From contig NZ_PHKV01000003.1 of NCBI RefSeq assembly GCF_002846205.1, positions 434,001-498,000 of the forward strand: 64,000 nucleotides of DNA, in the 5' to 3' direction. The translations under genes were made by a program, and so were the position numbers. The notes beneath the pieces are model-generated. The model saw only the letters and a list, made by a program, of their open reading frames with translations. It searched no databases and was not told the DNA's origin. Each line of letters starts with the position of its first letter. The first letter of the stretch is position 1. Origin of the DNA: Xanthomonas prunicola. GTDB taxonomy: Bacteria; Pseudomonadota; Gammaproteobacteria; Xanthomonadales; Xanthomonadaceae. Below are positions 27,553-37,638 of the stretch, piece by piece.

Positions 27553-28503
27553 TCAGCTGACCAGACGCAGCCGCAGTTCCTTGGGCAGGGCGAACACCAT
27601 CGATTCCGGCTCGCCTTCCAGCTCGGAGACGCCGTTGGCCCCCAGCTCGCGCAAACGCGCCAGCACGCCATCAACCAGCACCTGCGGCGCAGAGGCCCCG
27701 GCGGTGAGGCCGATATGCTGCTTGCCGACGATCCAGGCCGGATCGATCTCGCTGGCGTTGTCGATCAGGTAGGACTCCACCCCGTCACGCCGGGCCAGCT
27801 CGCTCAACCGGTTGGAATTGGAGCTGTTGGGCGAACCGACCACCAGCACCAGATCGCACTGGCGCGCCAGATCGCGCACCGCATCCTGGCGGTTCTGTGT
27901 GGCGTAGCAGATGTCGTCATGGCGCGGCCCCTGCATTGCCGGGTAGCGCGCACGCAAGGCCTCGATGATGCCCATGGTGTCGTCCACCGACAGCGTGGTC
28001 TGGGTGGTGTAGGCAAGATTCTCCGGTTGGCGGACATCGAGCGTGGCGACCTGCTCGATGTCTTCGACCAGGTAGATCGTGCCCGGCCCGCGTTCGCGGC
28101 TCCACTGCCCCATCGTGCCTTCCACTTCCGGGTGGCCGGCATGGCCGATCAGCACCACGTCGCGGCCGGCCCGGCAATGCCGCGCAACCTCGAAATGCAC
28201 CTTGGTCACCAGCGGGCAGGTGGCATCGAATACTTTGAGCCCACGACGCTCGGCCTCCAAGCGCACTGCCTGCGAGACGCCGTGCGCGCTGAAGATCACC
28301 GTGGCATCGTCGGGCACCTCGTCGAGTTCTTCGACGAAGACCGCGCCACGCTGCTTGAGGTCGTCGACCACGAAGCGGTTGTGTACGACCTCGTGGCGCA
28401 CATAGATCGGCGCGCCCAGCGTTTCGATCGCACGCTTGACGATCTCGATCGCACGGTCGACACCGGCACAAAAACCACGGGGATTGGCGAGCAGGACATC
28501 CAT
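27553..28503 (-). CDS. ispH: 4-hydroxy-3-methylbut-2-enyl diphosphate reductase
   Basis: 316 aa from ATG 28503 ([18 protein letters not shown]), matching the family's start; ATG 28512 would add MSA. The three Cys ligands of the 4Fe-4S cluster are present: [15 protein letters not shown] and [11 protein letters not shown]. The catalytic Glu region [12 protein letters not shown] also stands. It does the last step of the non-mevalonate pathway, making IPP and DMAPP. It lies after lspA on the same strand, in the usual ileS-lspA-ispH order. Confidence 0.97.
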   Translation of the reverse strand: MDVLLANPRGFCAGVDRAIEIVKRAIETLGAPIYVRHEVVHNRFVVDDLKQRGAVFVEELDEVPDDATVIFSAHGVSQAVRLEAERRGLKVFDATCPLVTKVHFEVARHCRAGRDVVLIGHAGHPEVEGTMGQWSRERGPGTIYLVEDIEQVATLDVRQPENLAYTTQTTLSVDDTMGIIEALRARYPAMQGPRHDDICYATQNRQDAVRDLARQCDLVLVVGSPNSSNSNRLSELARRDGVESYLIDNASEIDPAWIVGKQHIGLTAGASAPQVLVDGVLARLRELGANGVSELEGEPESMVFALPKELRLRLVS

Positions 28504-28569
28504 AGCGGACATTCTACGGGAATGGAGGATGGGGGATCTGACCGGGCGGTACGCGCCTGCAGGCAGGCT

Positions 28570-29088
28570 TCAGCGCAGATTCCCGGTTCCCGACGCCTGT
28601 TTGCCGGATTTGTCGAACAATCCGAACACCGCGATGCCGATCGCGCCGCCCACGATCGCCGAATCGGCGATGTTGAAGGACGGCCAGGTGTGGCTGCCGA
28701 TGTACCACTGGATGAAATCCACCACGTGGCCATGCATCAGCCGGTCGATCACATTCCCGATCGCCCCGCCGATCACCAGCGCGTAGGGCAGCGCGCTACG
28801 CCAGTGCCCGCGCGCGGTGCGCGAGAGCCAGAACGCCAACAGGCCGCTGATGCCCACCGCCAACGCGGCGAAGAACCACAACTGCCACCCGCCGGCATCG
28901 CTCAAGAAGCTGAAAGCCGCGCCGGTGTTGTAAGTGCGGTACCAGTTCCAGAAACCGTCGATCACCGGCACCGGGGTGTACTCGGGCAGGCTGGACAGCA
29001 CCCAGGCCTTGCTCCACTGGTCCAGGCCGACCACCAGCGCGGAGAGCAGCAGCCAGATCAGGGCGGAGGGTTTGGGTCTTGCGGTCAT
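28570..29088 (-). CDS. lspA: Lipoprotein signal peptidase (signal peptidase II)
   Basis: 172 aa with four membrane helices. The catalytic aspartates stand in GNVIDRL and FNIADSAI, and [10 protein letters not shown] is the other conserved block. It cleaves the signal peptide before the lipid-modified Cys of lipoproteins, such as CyoA and the lipoproteins found elsewhere in this window. Between ileS and ispH, probably co-transcribed with both. Confidence 0.97.
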   Translation of the reverse strand: MTARPKPSALIWLLLSALVVGLDQWSKAWVLSSLPEYTPVPVIDGFWNWYRTYNTGAAFSFLSDAGGWQLWFFAALAVGISGLLAFWLSRTARGHWRSALPYALVIGGAIGNVIDRLMHGHVVDFIQWYIGSHTWPSFNIADSAIVGGAIGIAVFGLFDKSGKQASGTGNLR

Positions 29089-29176
29089 GGAATCACCTTA
29101 GCTGTTGCGTCTGCCGGGTTCGGAAGACGCTGCCCGGCGGGCAAATCGGTCAGCAGCGCCGGATGCGCCATCGCGG

Positions 29177-29256
29177 CCCTCATCCGGCGCTGCGCGCCAC
29201 CTTCTCCCGCTTGCGGGAGAAGGGATAGTGGAACGGACTCCCGCCTGCGGGAGAAG
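29177..29256. repeat. Intergenic palindromic repeat between ileS and lspA
   Basis: The block begins ccctcatccggcgctg and contains the perfect inverted repeat CCTTCTCCCGC-TTGCGGGAGAAGG (about 29190-29223), followed by a second related hairpin ctcccgcctgcgggag. It resembles palindromic elements scattered between genes in many Xanthomonas genomes. It could stabilise or attenuate the message between ileS and lspA. Confidence 0.7.
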
Positions 29257-29267
29257 CAATCAAGACA

Positions 29268-32099
29268 TCAGAACCAGCGACGCTGCTCGCCGGGGCCTTC
29301 GATATTGCTGACGCAGCGGCTGCACAGTTCCGGGTGACGTGGGTCGCTGCCCACGCTGGCCTGGTGATGCCAGCAGCGCACGCACTTGGCCTTGGTCGTG
29401 GGCTGCGCGCTGACGAAGATGTCGTCGGTGCTGGCCGCGGTCACGGTGACATCGCCACTGATGAACAGGAAGCGCAGCTCCTCGGCCAGCGGCTGCCAGC
29501 GCGCGGCAGTCTGCGCGTCGGCGGCCACGGTGATCTCCGCTTCCAGCGCCGCGCCGATGGCGCCATTGGCCCGCATCGGCTCCAGCACCTTGGCTACCTG
29601 CTCGCGCACGACCAACAACTTGTCGACATCCGCACTGGTCAACGCGGCGTCAGCCGGCAACGGCGCAAGGCCGTCGTACCAGGTGGCGAACAGGACGTTG
29701 TCGGCATGCTTGCCCGGCAGGTAGCCCCACAGTTCCTCGGCGGTGAAGCTCAATACCGGCGCGATCCAGCGCACGAACGCCTCGGCCACGTGATACATCG
29801 CGCTCTGCGCCGAACGGCGGCCGCGCGCATCTTCGGCCATCGTGTACAGGCGGTCCTTGGTGACGTCCAGGTACAGCGAGCCCAGGTCCACGCTGCAGAA
29901 ATTCAGCAGCGCCTGCACGATCTCGGCGAAGTCGTAACGCGCATACGCGGCCACGATCTTTTCCTGCAGCTCGTGCGCGCGATGCACGATCCAGCGGTCC
30001 AGCAGCACCATGTCGTCCAGCGCCACCAGGTGTTGCAGCGGATCGAAGCCATGCAGGTTGCCGAGCAGAAAGCGCGCGGTATTGCGCAGGCGGCGATAGG
30101 CATCGGCATTGCGCTTGAGGATCTCCTGCGACAGCGACATCTCGTTGCTGTAATCGGCCGAAGCGATCCACAGACGCAGGATGTCCGCGCCCAGGGTCTT
30201 CATGATGTCCTGCGGCTCGATGCCATTGCCCAGCGACTTGGACATCTTGCGGCCGTGCTCGTCCACGGTGAAGCCGTGGGTCAGGCACTGCTTGTACGGG
30301 GCCGCCTTGTCCATCGCCACGCCGCTCAGCAGCGAGGACTGGAACCAGCCGCGGTGCTGATCGGAGCCTTCCAGATACAGGTCGGCCGGCTTGGGCAGGC
30401 CACGATCCGGAAGCACTGCTTCATGGGTCACGCCGGAGTCGAACCACACATCCAGGATGTCGGTGATCTTGTCGTAATCGGCTGCTTCATCGCCCAGCAG
30501 TTCGGCCGCGTCCAGCGTGTACCAGACGTCGACGCCGCCCTGCTCCACGCGGTCGGCCACCTGGCGCAACAGCTCGGTGCTGCGCGGATGCGGCTCGCCG
30601 GTTTCGCGGTGCACGAACAGCGCGATCGGCACGCCCCAGGTGCGCTGACGCGAGATGGTCCAATCCGGGCGTCCGTCGACCATGCCGGCGATACGCGCCT
30701 GGCCCCAGGACGGATACCAATGCACGTTTTCGATGGCTTTCAGCGCATCGGCGCGCAGGTTGGCCTGCTCCATCGAGATGAACCACTGCGGTGTGGCGCG
30801 GAACGCAATCGGCGTCTTGTGTCGCCAGCAATGCGGATAGCTGTGCTCCATCTTGCTGGCCGCCAACAGCACGCCGGTGTCGCGCAGCGCTTCGATGATG
30901 ACGTCGTTGGCTTTCCAGATATGCAGCCCGGCCAGCACGGTGTCGCCCAGCGGCGGCGTCGACGGCAGATACACGCCGCGCCCGTCCACCGGGTTGATCT
31001 GCGCGGCGCCATAGCGCTCCAGCAGGCCGTATTGCTTGGAGACCTGGTAGTCCTCCTGGCCGTGACCCGGTGCGGTATGCACCGCGCCGGTACCGTCCTC
31101 GGCCGACACGTGATCGCCCAGCAGCAGCGGGATCTCGCGTTCGGCATAGAACGGGTGGTTCAGCCGCATCTGCTCCAGCGCGGCGCCCTTGGCGTGACCA
31201 TGGACCGCGACTGCGTCCACGCCGTAACGGGCCAGCGCCTTGGCAGCGAGCGCTTCGGCGATCACCAGCCAGCGTGGCTGGCCGCGATCGGCCGGGCCTT
31301 CGACCAGCACATAGTCGAGCTCCGCGCCCAGGCTCACCGCCAGCGAGGCCGGCAGCGTCCACGGCGTGGTGGTCCAGATCGGCACCGCCACACCCACGCC
31401 ACCCGGTAGCGTCGCGCCGAATGCGGCAGCGACGGCGGCCGGATCACGCGCCGGATAGGCGATATCCACCGTCGGCGACACCTTGTCGGCGTATTCGATC
31501 TCGGCTTCGGCCAATGCCGAGCCGCAATCGAAGCACCAATGCACCGGCTTGACGCCGCGGGTCAGGTGGCCGTTATCAACCACCTTGGCCAGCGCGCGGA
31601 TCTCGTTGGCTTCGAAGCGGAAATCCAGCGTCCTGTACGGGTTGTCCCAATCGCCGATCACGCCCAGGCGCTTGAAATCGCGCCGCTGCAGATCGATCTG
31701 CTCGGTCGCGTATTCGCGGCACTTCTGGCGGAACTCGGCTGCGTCGAGCTTGACGCCGACCTTGCCGTATTTCTTTTCGATCGCGATCTCGATCGGCAGG
31801 CCGTGGCAGTCCCAGCCCGGGATGTAGGGCGCATCGAAGCCAGCCAGGTACTTCGACTTGACGATGATGTCCTTGAGGATCTTGTTGACCGCATGGCCCA
31901 GGTGGATCTGGCCATTGGCATACGGCGGGCCGTCGTGCAGCACGAACAGCGGCCGTCCGGCGGCATTGGCACGCAGTTGCGCGTAAAAGCCCTCGCGCTC
32001 CCAACGGTCCAGCATCGCCGGCTCGCGCTTGGGCAGGTCGCCACGCATCGGAAATTCCGTCGCAGGCAGATGAAGAGTGGCTTTGTAGTCTTGGGTCAC
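29268..32099 (-). CDS. ileS: Isoleucyl-tRNA synthetase
   Basis: 943 aa, normal length for the bacterial type. HIGH motif as HLGH (66-69, [14 protein letters not shown]), KMSKS as [11 protein letters not shown], and a C-terminal zinc finger KCVRCWHH...LCSRC. The editing domain includes [11 protein letters not shown]. It charges tRNA-Ile. The gene follows ribF after 6 bases and precedes lspA, the widespread ribF-ileS-lspA order. Confidence 0.98.
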   Translation of the reverse strand: MTQDYKATLHLPATEFPMRGDLPKREPAMLDRWEREGFYAQLRANAAGRPLFVLHDGPPYANGQIHLGHAVNKILKDIIVKSKYLAGFDAPYIPGWDCHGLPIEIAIEKKYGKVGVKLDAAEFRQKCREYATEQIDLQRRDFKRLGVIGDWDNPYRTLDFRFEANEIRALAKVVDNGHLTRGVKPVHWCFDCGSALAEAEIEYADKVSPTVDIAYPARDPAAVAAAFGATLPGGVGVAVPIWTTTPWTLPASLAVSLGAELDYVLVEGPADRGQPRWLVIAEALAAKALARYGVDAVAVHGHAKGAALEQMRLNHPFYAEREIPLLLGDHVSAEDGTGAVHTAPGHGQEDYQVSKQYGLLERYGAAQINPVDGRGVYLPSTPPLGDTVLAGLHIWKANDVIIEALRDTGVLLAASKMEHSYPHCWRHKTPIAFRATPQWFISMEQANLRADALKAIENVHWYPSWGQARIAGMVDGRPDWTISRQRTWGVPIALFVHRETGEPHPRSTELLRQVADRVEQGGVDVWYTLDAAELLGDEAADYDKITDILDVWFDSGVTHEAVLPDRGLPKPADLYLEGSDQHRGWFQSSLLSGVAMDKAAPYKQCLTHGFTVDEHGRKMSKSLGNGIEPQDIMKTLGADILRLWIASADYSNEMSLSQEILKRNADAYRRLRNTARFLLGNLHGFDPLQHLVALDDMVLLDRWIVHRAHELQEKIVAAYARYDFAEIVQALLNFCSVDLGSLYLDVTKDRLYTMAEDARGRRSAQSAMYHVAEAFVRWIAPVLSFTAEELWGYLPGKHADNVLFATWYDGLAPLPADAALTSADVDKLLVVREQVAKVLEPMRANGAIGAALEAEITVAADAQTAARWQPLAEELRFLFISGDVTVTAASTDDIFVSAQPTTKAKCVRCWHHQASVGSDPRHPELCSRCVSNIEGPGEQRRWF

Positions 32100-32105
32100 A
32101 GGAAT

Positions 32106-33158
32106 CTACCGTTGCGCTGGATTTCTAGAGAAGTCCGCATATGGATGTGCGGGCTCTTGCGAGGGACTCGCATGATCTTCGGGCTCTTGCGAGGAACGCG
32201 CAGTCGCTAAGGGGTGTTGCGGAGAACTCACAGGCGCCGCCAACACCGCACGCGCCTGTTCGGCATCGCGATGCATCTGCACGGTCAGCGCCTCCAGGCC
32301 ATCGAACTTTTCTTCGTCGCGTAGCTTGGCGACGAATTCGACGTCGATGTGCCGGCCATACAGATCGCCCTGGAAATCGAACAGGTGCGCTTCCAGCAGC
32401 GGCTCCACACCGGCCACCGTTGGACGGGTGCCAAAACTCGAGACCGACGGCCATGGCGTCTCGGCCACGCCATGCACCCAGGTCGCATAGATTCCCGACA
32501 GCGCCGGCGTACGCGGAAAGCGCAAGTTGGCAGTGGGATACCCCAAGGTGCGACCGAGCTGTTTGCCGCGCACTACCCGGCCACCGATGGCGTACGGGCG
32601 GCCAAGCAAGTCGCCGGCGTGGGCGAATTCGCCGTCACCCAGCAGTTCGCGAATGCGCGTTGCCGAAATCCGCTCACCGTGCAGATGCACGGGAGCGATC
32701 TCGCCGGCCACAAAGCCATGCTGTTGGCCGAGCGTACGCAGCAGGCCGATGTCGCCACCGCGCCGATGACCGAAGCGGAACTCCGGGCCAATCCAGACTT
32801 CGCGCGCACATAGCCGGCCGACCAGCGCCAGGCGTACGAAATCTTCCGCGCTCATCTTCGACAGGCGGCCGTCGAAACGGATCATGCCCACGCTGTCGGC
32901 GCCGAACCCGTACAAGCCTTCGATCTTGGCGCGTGCCAGGGTCAGACGCGGCGGCGGCGCGGCGGGCGCAAAGAACTCGCGCGGCAGCGGCTCGAAGCTC
33001 ACCGCCACTGCTGGCACGCCGAGTGCGCGCGCGCGCGCCACGGCGTGTTGCACCAGCGTCCGATGCCCCAGGTGCAGGCCATCAAAAGCGCCGATGCAGA
33101 CCACGCTTCCGCGCGGGAACAGCGTCCCGCCATCGACGTCTCTAAACAGCGTGCTCAT
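32106..33158 (-). CDS. ribF: Bifunctional riboflavin kinase/FAD synthetase
   Basis: 350 aa from ATG 33158 (MSTLFRDVDGG). The N-terminal FMN adenylyltransferase domain has IGAFDGLHLGHRTLV and the ISATRIRELL block. The C-terminal flavokinase domain has GRTLGYPTANLRFP and GVEPLLEAHLFDFQGDLYG. It converts riboflavin to FMN and FAD. The last 40 residues are a Ser/Pro/Glu-rich tail outside the family core, containing a direct repeat (32150-32164 and 32180-32194). No FMN riboswitch is seen upstream. Confidence 0.96.
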   Translation of the reverse strand: MSTLFRDVDGGTLFPRGSVVCIGAFDGLHLGHRTLVQHAVARARALGVPAVAVSFEPLPREFFAPAAPPPRLTLARAKIEGLYGFGADSVGMIRFDGRLSKMSAEDFVRLALVGRLCAREVWIGPEFRFGHRRGGDIGLLRTLGQQHGFVAGEIAPVHLHGERISATRIRELLGDGEFAHAGDLLGRPYAIGGRVVRGKQLGRTLGYPTANLRFPRTPALSGIYATWVHGVAETPWPSVSSFGTRPTVAGVEPLLEAHLFDFQGDLYGRHIDVEFVAKLRDEEKFDGLEALTVQMHRDAEQARAVLAAPVSSPQHPLATARSSQEPEDHASPSQEPAHPYADFSRNPAQR

Positions 33159-33356
33159 TCCTCGATCCAAACAGATGCCGGCCAGCCGGCCGACCCTCGT
33201 TGATGCGTAACCTGTAAGTATAGCCGTGCCAGTCAAGCCGCATGGGCGCGCACTTGGGCGCGGCAGCGCCCAACTAACCACCCTGCGATTGGCTGCACGA
33301 AACGCTACCCAACGCAGGCGACCGTGCAGCACGCCCACGCATGTTCGGCAGTCACC

Positions 33357-34964
33357 CTAGCCTTCGCGCAGATGCCGCGGCCGCAGCCCCAGCGCCAGCT
33401 GCGCGACCAGATAGGTCGCCCCGCCACTGCCCACCAGCACCGCCAGCCAGCCAATGCGGCTCCACTTGTCCATCTGCGTAAACGACGGCAGCCACCACAG
33501 CAGGCTCAACAGCACCGCCACCATCGCCGCACATGCCAGCAGCAGGCGCAGCGCATAGCCAGCCCAACCCGGCCGGCGCTGGTACACGCCGGACTTGCCC
33601 AGCCAGTACCACAGCAATCCCAGATTGAGATAACTCGACAGTGCACTGGCGATACCCAGCGCCAGATGCAGGCCCGGCTGCTTGCCCAGCGCCTGCATCA
33701 CGCCCTGCGCCCTGAGCTCGGGCGGCACCATGATCTGGTAGACCACCGCCAGCAGCGCGAAGTTGAACACCATGTTGGCGATCAGCGCCGCGACCCCGGC
33801 ACGCACCGGGGTACGGGTGTCCTGGCGCGCGTAGAAGGCCGGCAGCAGCACCTTCAGCATGGCGTAGGCCGGCAGGCCAAAGCTCAACCCGTAGACCGAC
33901 ATCGCGGTCATGCGGGTGTCGAATGCAGTGAACTGGCGGTACTGGAACAACGTCGCCACCAACGGCTCGGCCAGCAGCAGCAAGCCCAGCATGGCCGGCA
34001 TCGCAATCAGCAAGGTGGTGCGGAAGCCCCAATCCAGCGCGCCGGAGAACGCGGCGCGGTCGGTTTTGACGTGATGGCGGGCCAGCGCAGGCAGGATCAC
34101 CGTACCCAACGCCACGCCGAACACACCCAGCGGCAATTCCAGAAAGCGATCGGCCAGCGACAGCCACGACTGCGAGCCGTCGGCCAGCCGTGCGGCGATC
34201 ACCGTGTCCAGCATCAGGTTGATCTGCGCGATCGACGAACCGAACAGGGTCGGAATCATCAGGGTCAGCACCTTGCGCACATCCGGGTGATTCCAGCCCC
34301 AGCGCGGCAGCGTCAGCAGGTCGATACCTTTCAGCGCTGGCAGCTGGAACAGCAACTGCAGCGCACCGGCCACCAGGACCGCCCAGCCCAGCGCCAGGAT
34401 CGGCACCTCCAGCCGCGGCGCCAGCCACAGCGCGCCGGCGATCATGCACAGGTTGAGGATCACCGGCGTCAGCGCCGGAATGGCGAAGCGCTGGAAGCTG
34501 TTGAGCGCGCCGCCGGCCAGCGCCGTCAACGAAACGAACAGCAGAAACGGAAAGGTCAGCCGCAGCAGATCGACCAACAATCCGTATTTTTCCGGATCGG
34601 TTGCCGCGCCATCGGAAAACACCGCGGCCAGCTGCGGGGTGAAGATCAACCCCAGCGCAGTGATCAGCAGCAACATCCCGCCCAAGGTCCCGGACACGCG
34701 CGCCATCAGTTCGCGCAAATCGGCGTGCGGGCGGGTTTCCTTGACCTCGGTGAACACCGGCACGAACGCGGTGGCGAATGAGCCTTCGGCGAACAACCGG
34801 CGCAGGAAATTGGGAATGCGGAACGCCACCCAGAACGCGTCGGTCACCGCATTGGCGCCGAAAGTAGTGGAAATCGCCTGGTCGCGGATCAGGCCGAGCA
34901 CCCGCGAGATCATGGTCATACTGCTGAATGAGAGCAGGCCTCTCAACATGCCGGGCTTGCTCAC
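33357..34964 (-). CDS. murJ: Lipid II flippase MurJ
   Basis: 535 aa from GTG 34964, preceded by AGAGGG; an ATG 15 bases later is less well placed. Fourteen membrane helices of the MOP superfamily; motifs ISRVLGLIRDQAISTTFGA, NFLRRLFAEGSFATAFVPVF, and QINLMLDTVIAARL. It moves lipid-linked peptidoglycan precursor across the inner membrane and is essential in most Gram-negatives. It is divergent from rpsT (101 bases), a conserved arrangement. Confidence 0.97.
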   Translation of the reverse strand: MSKPGMLRGLLSFSSMTMISRVLGLIRDQAISTTFGANAVTDAFWVAFRIPNFLRRLFAEGSFATAFVPVFTEVKETRPHADLRELMARVSGTLGGMLLLITALGLIFTPQLAAVFSDGAATDPEKYGLLVDLLRLTFPFLLFVSLTALAGGALNSFQRFAIPALTPVILNLCMIAGALWLAPRLEVPILALGWAVLVAGALQLLFQLPALKGIDLLTLPRWGWNHPDVRKVLTLMIPTLFGSSIAQINLMLDTVIAARLADGSQSWLSLADRFLELPLGVFGVALGTVILPALARHHVKTDRAAFSGALDWGFRTTLLIAMPAMLGLLLLAEPLVATLFQYRQFTAFDTRMTAMSVYGLSFGLPAYAMLKVLLPAFYARQDTRTPVRAGVAALIANMVFNFALLAVVYQIMVPPELRAQGVMQALGKQPGLHLALGIASALSSYLNLGLLWYWLGKSGVYQRRPGWAGYALRLLLACAAMVAVLLSLLWWLPSFTQMDKWSRIGWLAVLVGSGGATYLVAQLALGLRPRHLREG

Positions 34965-34988
34965 GCTGCATCCCTCTTGACAACTGAC

Positions 34989-35017
34989 TTGACGTACATA
35001 TCTGGGTCCATCATACT
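34989..35017 (+). promoter_or_regulatory. Sigma-70 promoter of rpsT
   Basis: TTGACG (34989-34994) and CATACT (35012-35017) with a 17-base spacer. Transcription would start near 35024, giving a leader of about 40 bases before the GTG. Confidence 0.75.
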
Positions 35018-35065
35018 TTCGCGCTTGCTTTTTCCACCATACCGATTTTTCAGGAACCCACCACC

Positions 35066-35335
35066 GTGGCCAATATCAAGTCCGCCAAGAAGCGCGCCAA
35101 GCAGACCATTGTGCGCAATGAGCGCAACACCGGTCAGCGTTCGATGCTGCGCACCGCCGTCAAGAAGGTGATCAAGGCCCTTGACGCCAACGATGCTGCA
35201 GGCGCCGAAGCTGCTTTCGCCGTTGCCCAGCCCATCCTCGACCGTTTCAGCGCCCGTGGCCTGATTCACAAGAACAAGGCTGCGCGTCACAAGAGCCGCC
35301 TGACCGCTCGCATCAAGGCCATCAAGGCCGCGTAA
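35066..35335 (+). CDS. rpsT: 30S ribosomal protein S20
   Basis: 89 aa starting at GTG ([12 protein letters not shown] follows), a start codon typical for rpsT. Highly basic, helical; the C-terminal [17 protein letters not shown] matches the family. It binds 16S rRNA in the small subunit. Monocistronic with its own promoter and terminator. The GTG start may allow feedback control of translation, as reported for E. coli rpsT (whose start is UUG). Confidence 0.98.
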
Positions 35336-35381
35336 GCGATCAGATGGCGCATTGCCGGAAGCCTGGCTCCCGGCAACATAG

Positions 35382-35408
35382 AAAAACCCGGCCTTGGCCG
35401 GGTTTTTT
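35382..35408. terminator. Bidirectional terminator between rpsT and obgE
   Basis: AAAAACCCGGCC-TT-GGCCGGGTTTTTT, with A and T runs on each side of a strong stem. It can serve rpsT on the plus strand and obgE on the minus strand. Confidence 0.9.
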
Positions 35409-35426
35409 GTGTGCCTGCGCCTGCAC

Positions 35427-36752
<1,326 letters not shown>

Positions 36753-37013
36753 TTACGCCTCGGCGACCACGCTGACGGTGCGACGCTTCTTCGGACCCTT
36801 GGTGGAGAACTCCACCTTGCCGTCGACCAACGCAAACAGCGTGTGGTCGCGACCCAGGCCGACGCCGGCGCCCGGATGGAACTGGGTGCCGCGCTGACGC
36901 ACGATGATGTTGCCGGCGTCGATGGCCTGGCCACCGAAGATCTTCACGCCGAGGTACTTCGGGTTGGAATCGCGACCGTTGCGCGAGGAACCTACGCCCT
37001 TTTTATGTGCCAT
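36753..37013 (-). CDS. rpmA: 50S ribosomal protein L27
   Basis: 86 aa. [20 protein letters not shown] is the standard N-terminus without the cleaved extension seen in Firmicutes. It reaches the peptidyl-transferase centre. 12 bases after rplU, same operon. Confidence 0.98.
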
Positions 37014-37025
37014 GACTGGTTCTCC

Positions 37026-37346
37026 TTACTTCTTGTCGCCACCGGCGATGCCGGTGATCTCGATTTCGGTGTAGTGCTGACGGTGTCCCTGACGCTTCAT
37101 GTGGTGCTTGCGGCGACGGAACTTGATGATGCGCACCTTGTCGGCGCGGCCATGGGCCACGACCTTGGCGGTGACCGAGGCGCCCTTCAGCGCATCGCCC
37201 AGCTTGATGCCATCGCTATCGCCCAGCATCAGGACGGTGTCGAACTTGATCTCGTTGCCTGCTTCGACGTCGAGCTTTTCCACGCGGAGCGTTTCGCCCT
37301 GCGCGACGCGGTATTGCTTACCGCCGGTTACCAGAACTGCGTACAT
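37026..37346 (-). CDS. rplU: 50S ribosomal protein L21
   Basis: 106 aa ([18 protein letters not shown]), normal length. C-terminal [19 protein letters not shown] is the family's conserved basic block binding 23S rRNA. A ribosome site AGAGG precedes the ATG. First gene of rplU-rpmA, with a good promoter upstream. Confidence 0.98.
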   Translation of the reverse strand: MYAVLVTGGKQYRVAQGETLRVEKLDVEAGNEIKFDTVLMLGDSDGIKLGDALKGASVTAKVVAHGRADKVRIIKFRRRKHHMKRQGHRQHYTEIEITGIAGGDKK

Positions 37347-37410
37347 GACCAGGTGTTCCTCTGTAGTTATTATGGTCGCCTGACTTGCCCATGGGGCAGA
37401 CAGGAGCGGG

Positions 37411-37440
37411 ATTGTACTGGCCTAGCGGGTTTCGGGTCAA
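37411..37440 (-). promoter_or_regulatory. Sigma-70 promoter of rplU-rpmA
   Basis: On the minus strand TTGACC (37440-37435), 18-base spacer, TACAAT (37416-37411). The leader to the rplU ATG is about 60 bases. Confidence 0.8.
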
Positions 37441-37638
37441 CCCGCAAGCAGGTTCGCGGCCGCGCACGCGAATCGGACTGATGGAACGCATCATCCGGCC
37501 GCCACAACGGCCCCGGCAGACTGGCATTTGGGGCAATTGCCCTCACCTAGGTCGGCGGGTAGGCTGATCGACTGCCACTCATTCCTGCTGAGCACGCTCG
37601 CACCACTGCCGGTTCGCCGGCCCGACATCGGATTCCCC

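Noticed and set aside
29334..31409. 691-aa plus-strand open frame opposite ileS
   Set aside because: Antisense shadow of ileS; no motif, odd composition.
33159..33356. FMN riboswitch before ribF
   Set aside because: The gap between murJ and ribF is short and lacks the conserved RFN-element blocks.
37347..37638. LexA box before uvrA
   Set aside because: No SOS-type palindrome was recognised between rplU and uvrA.
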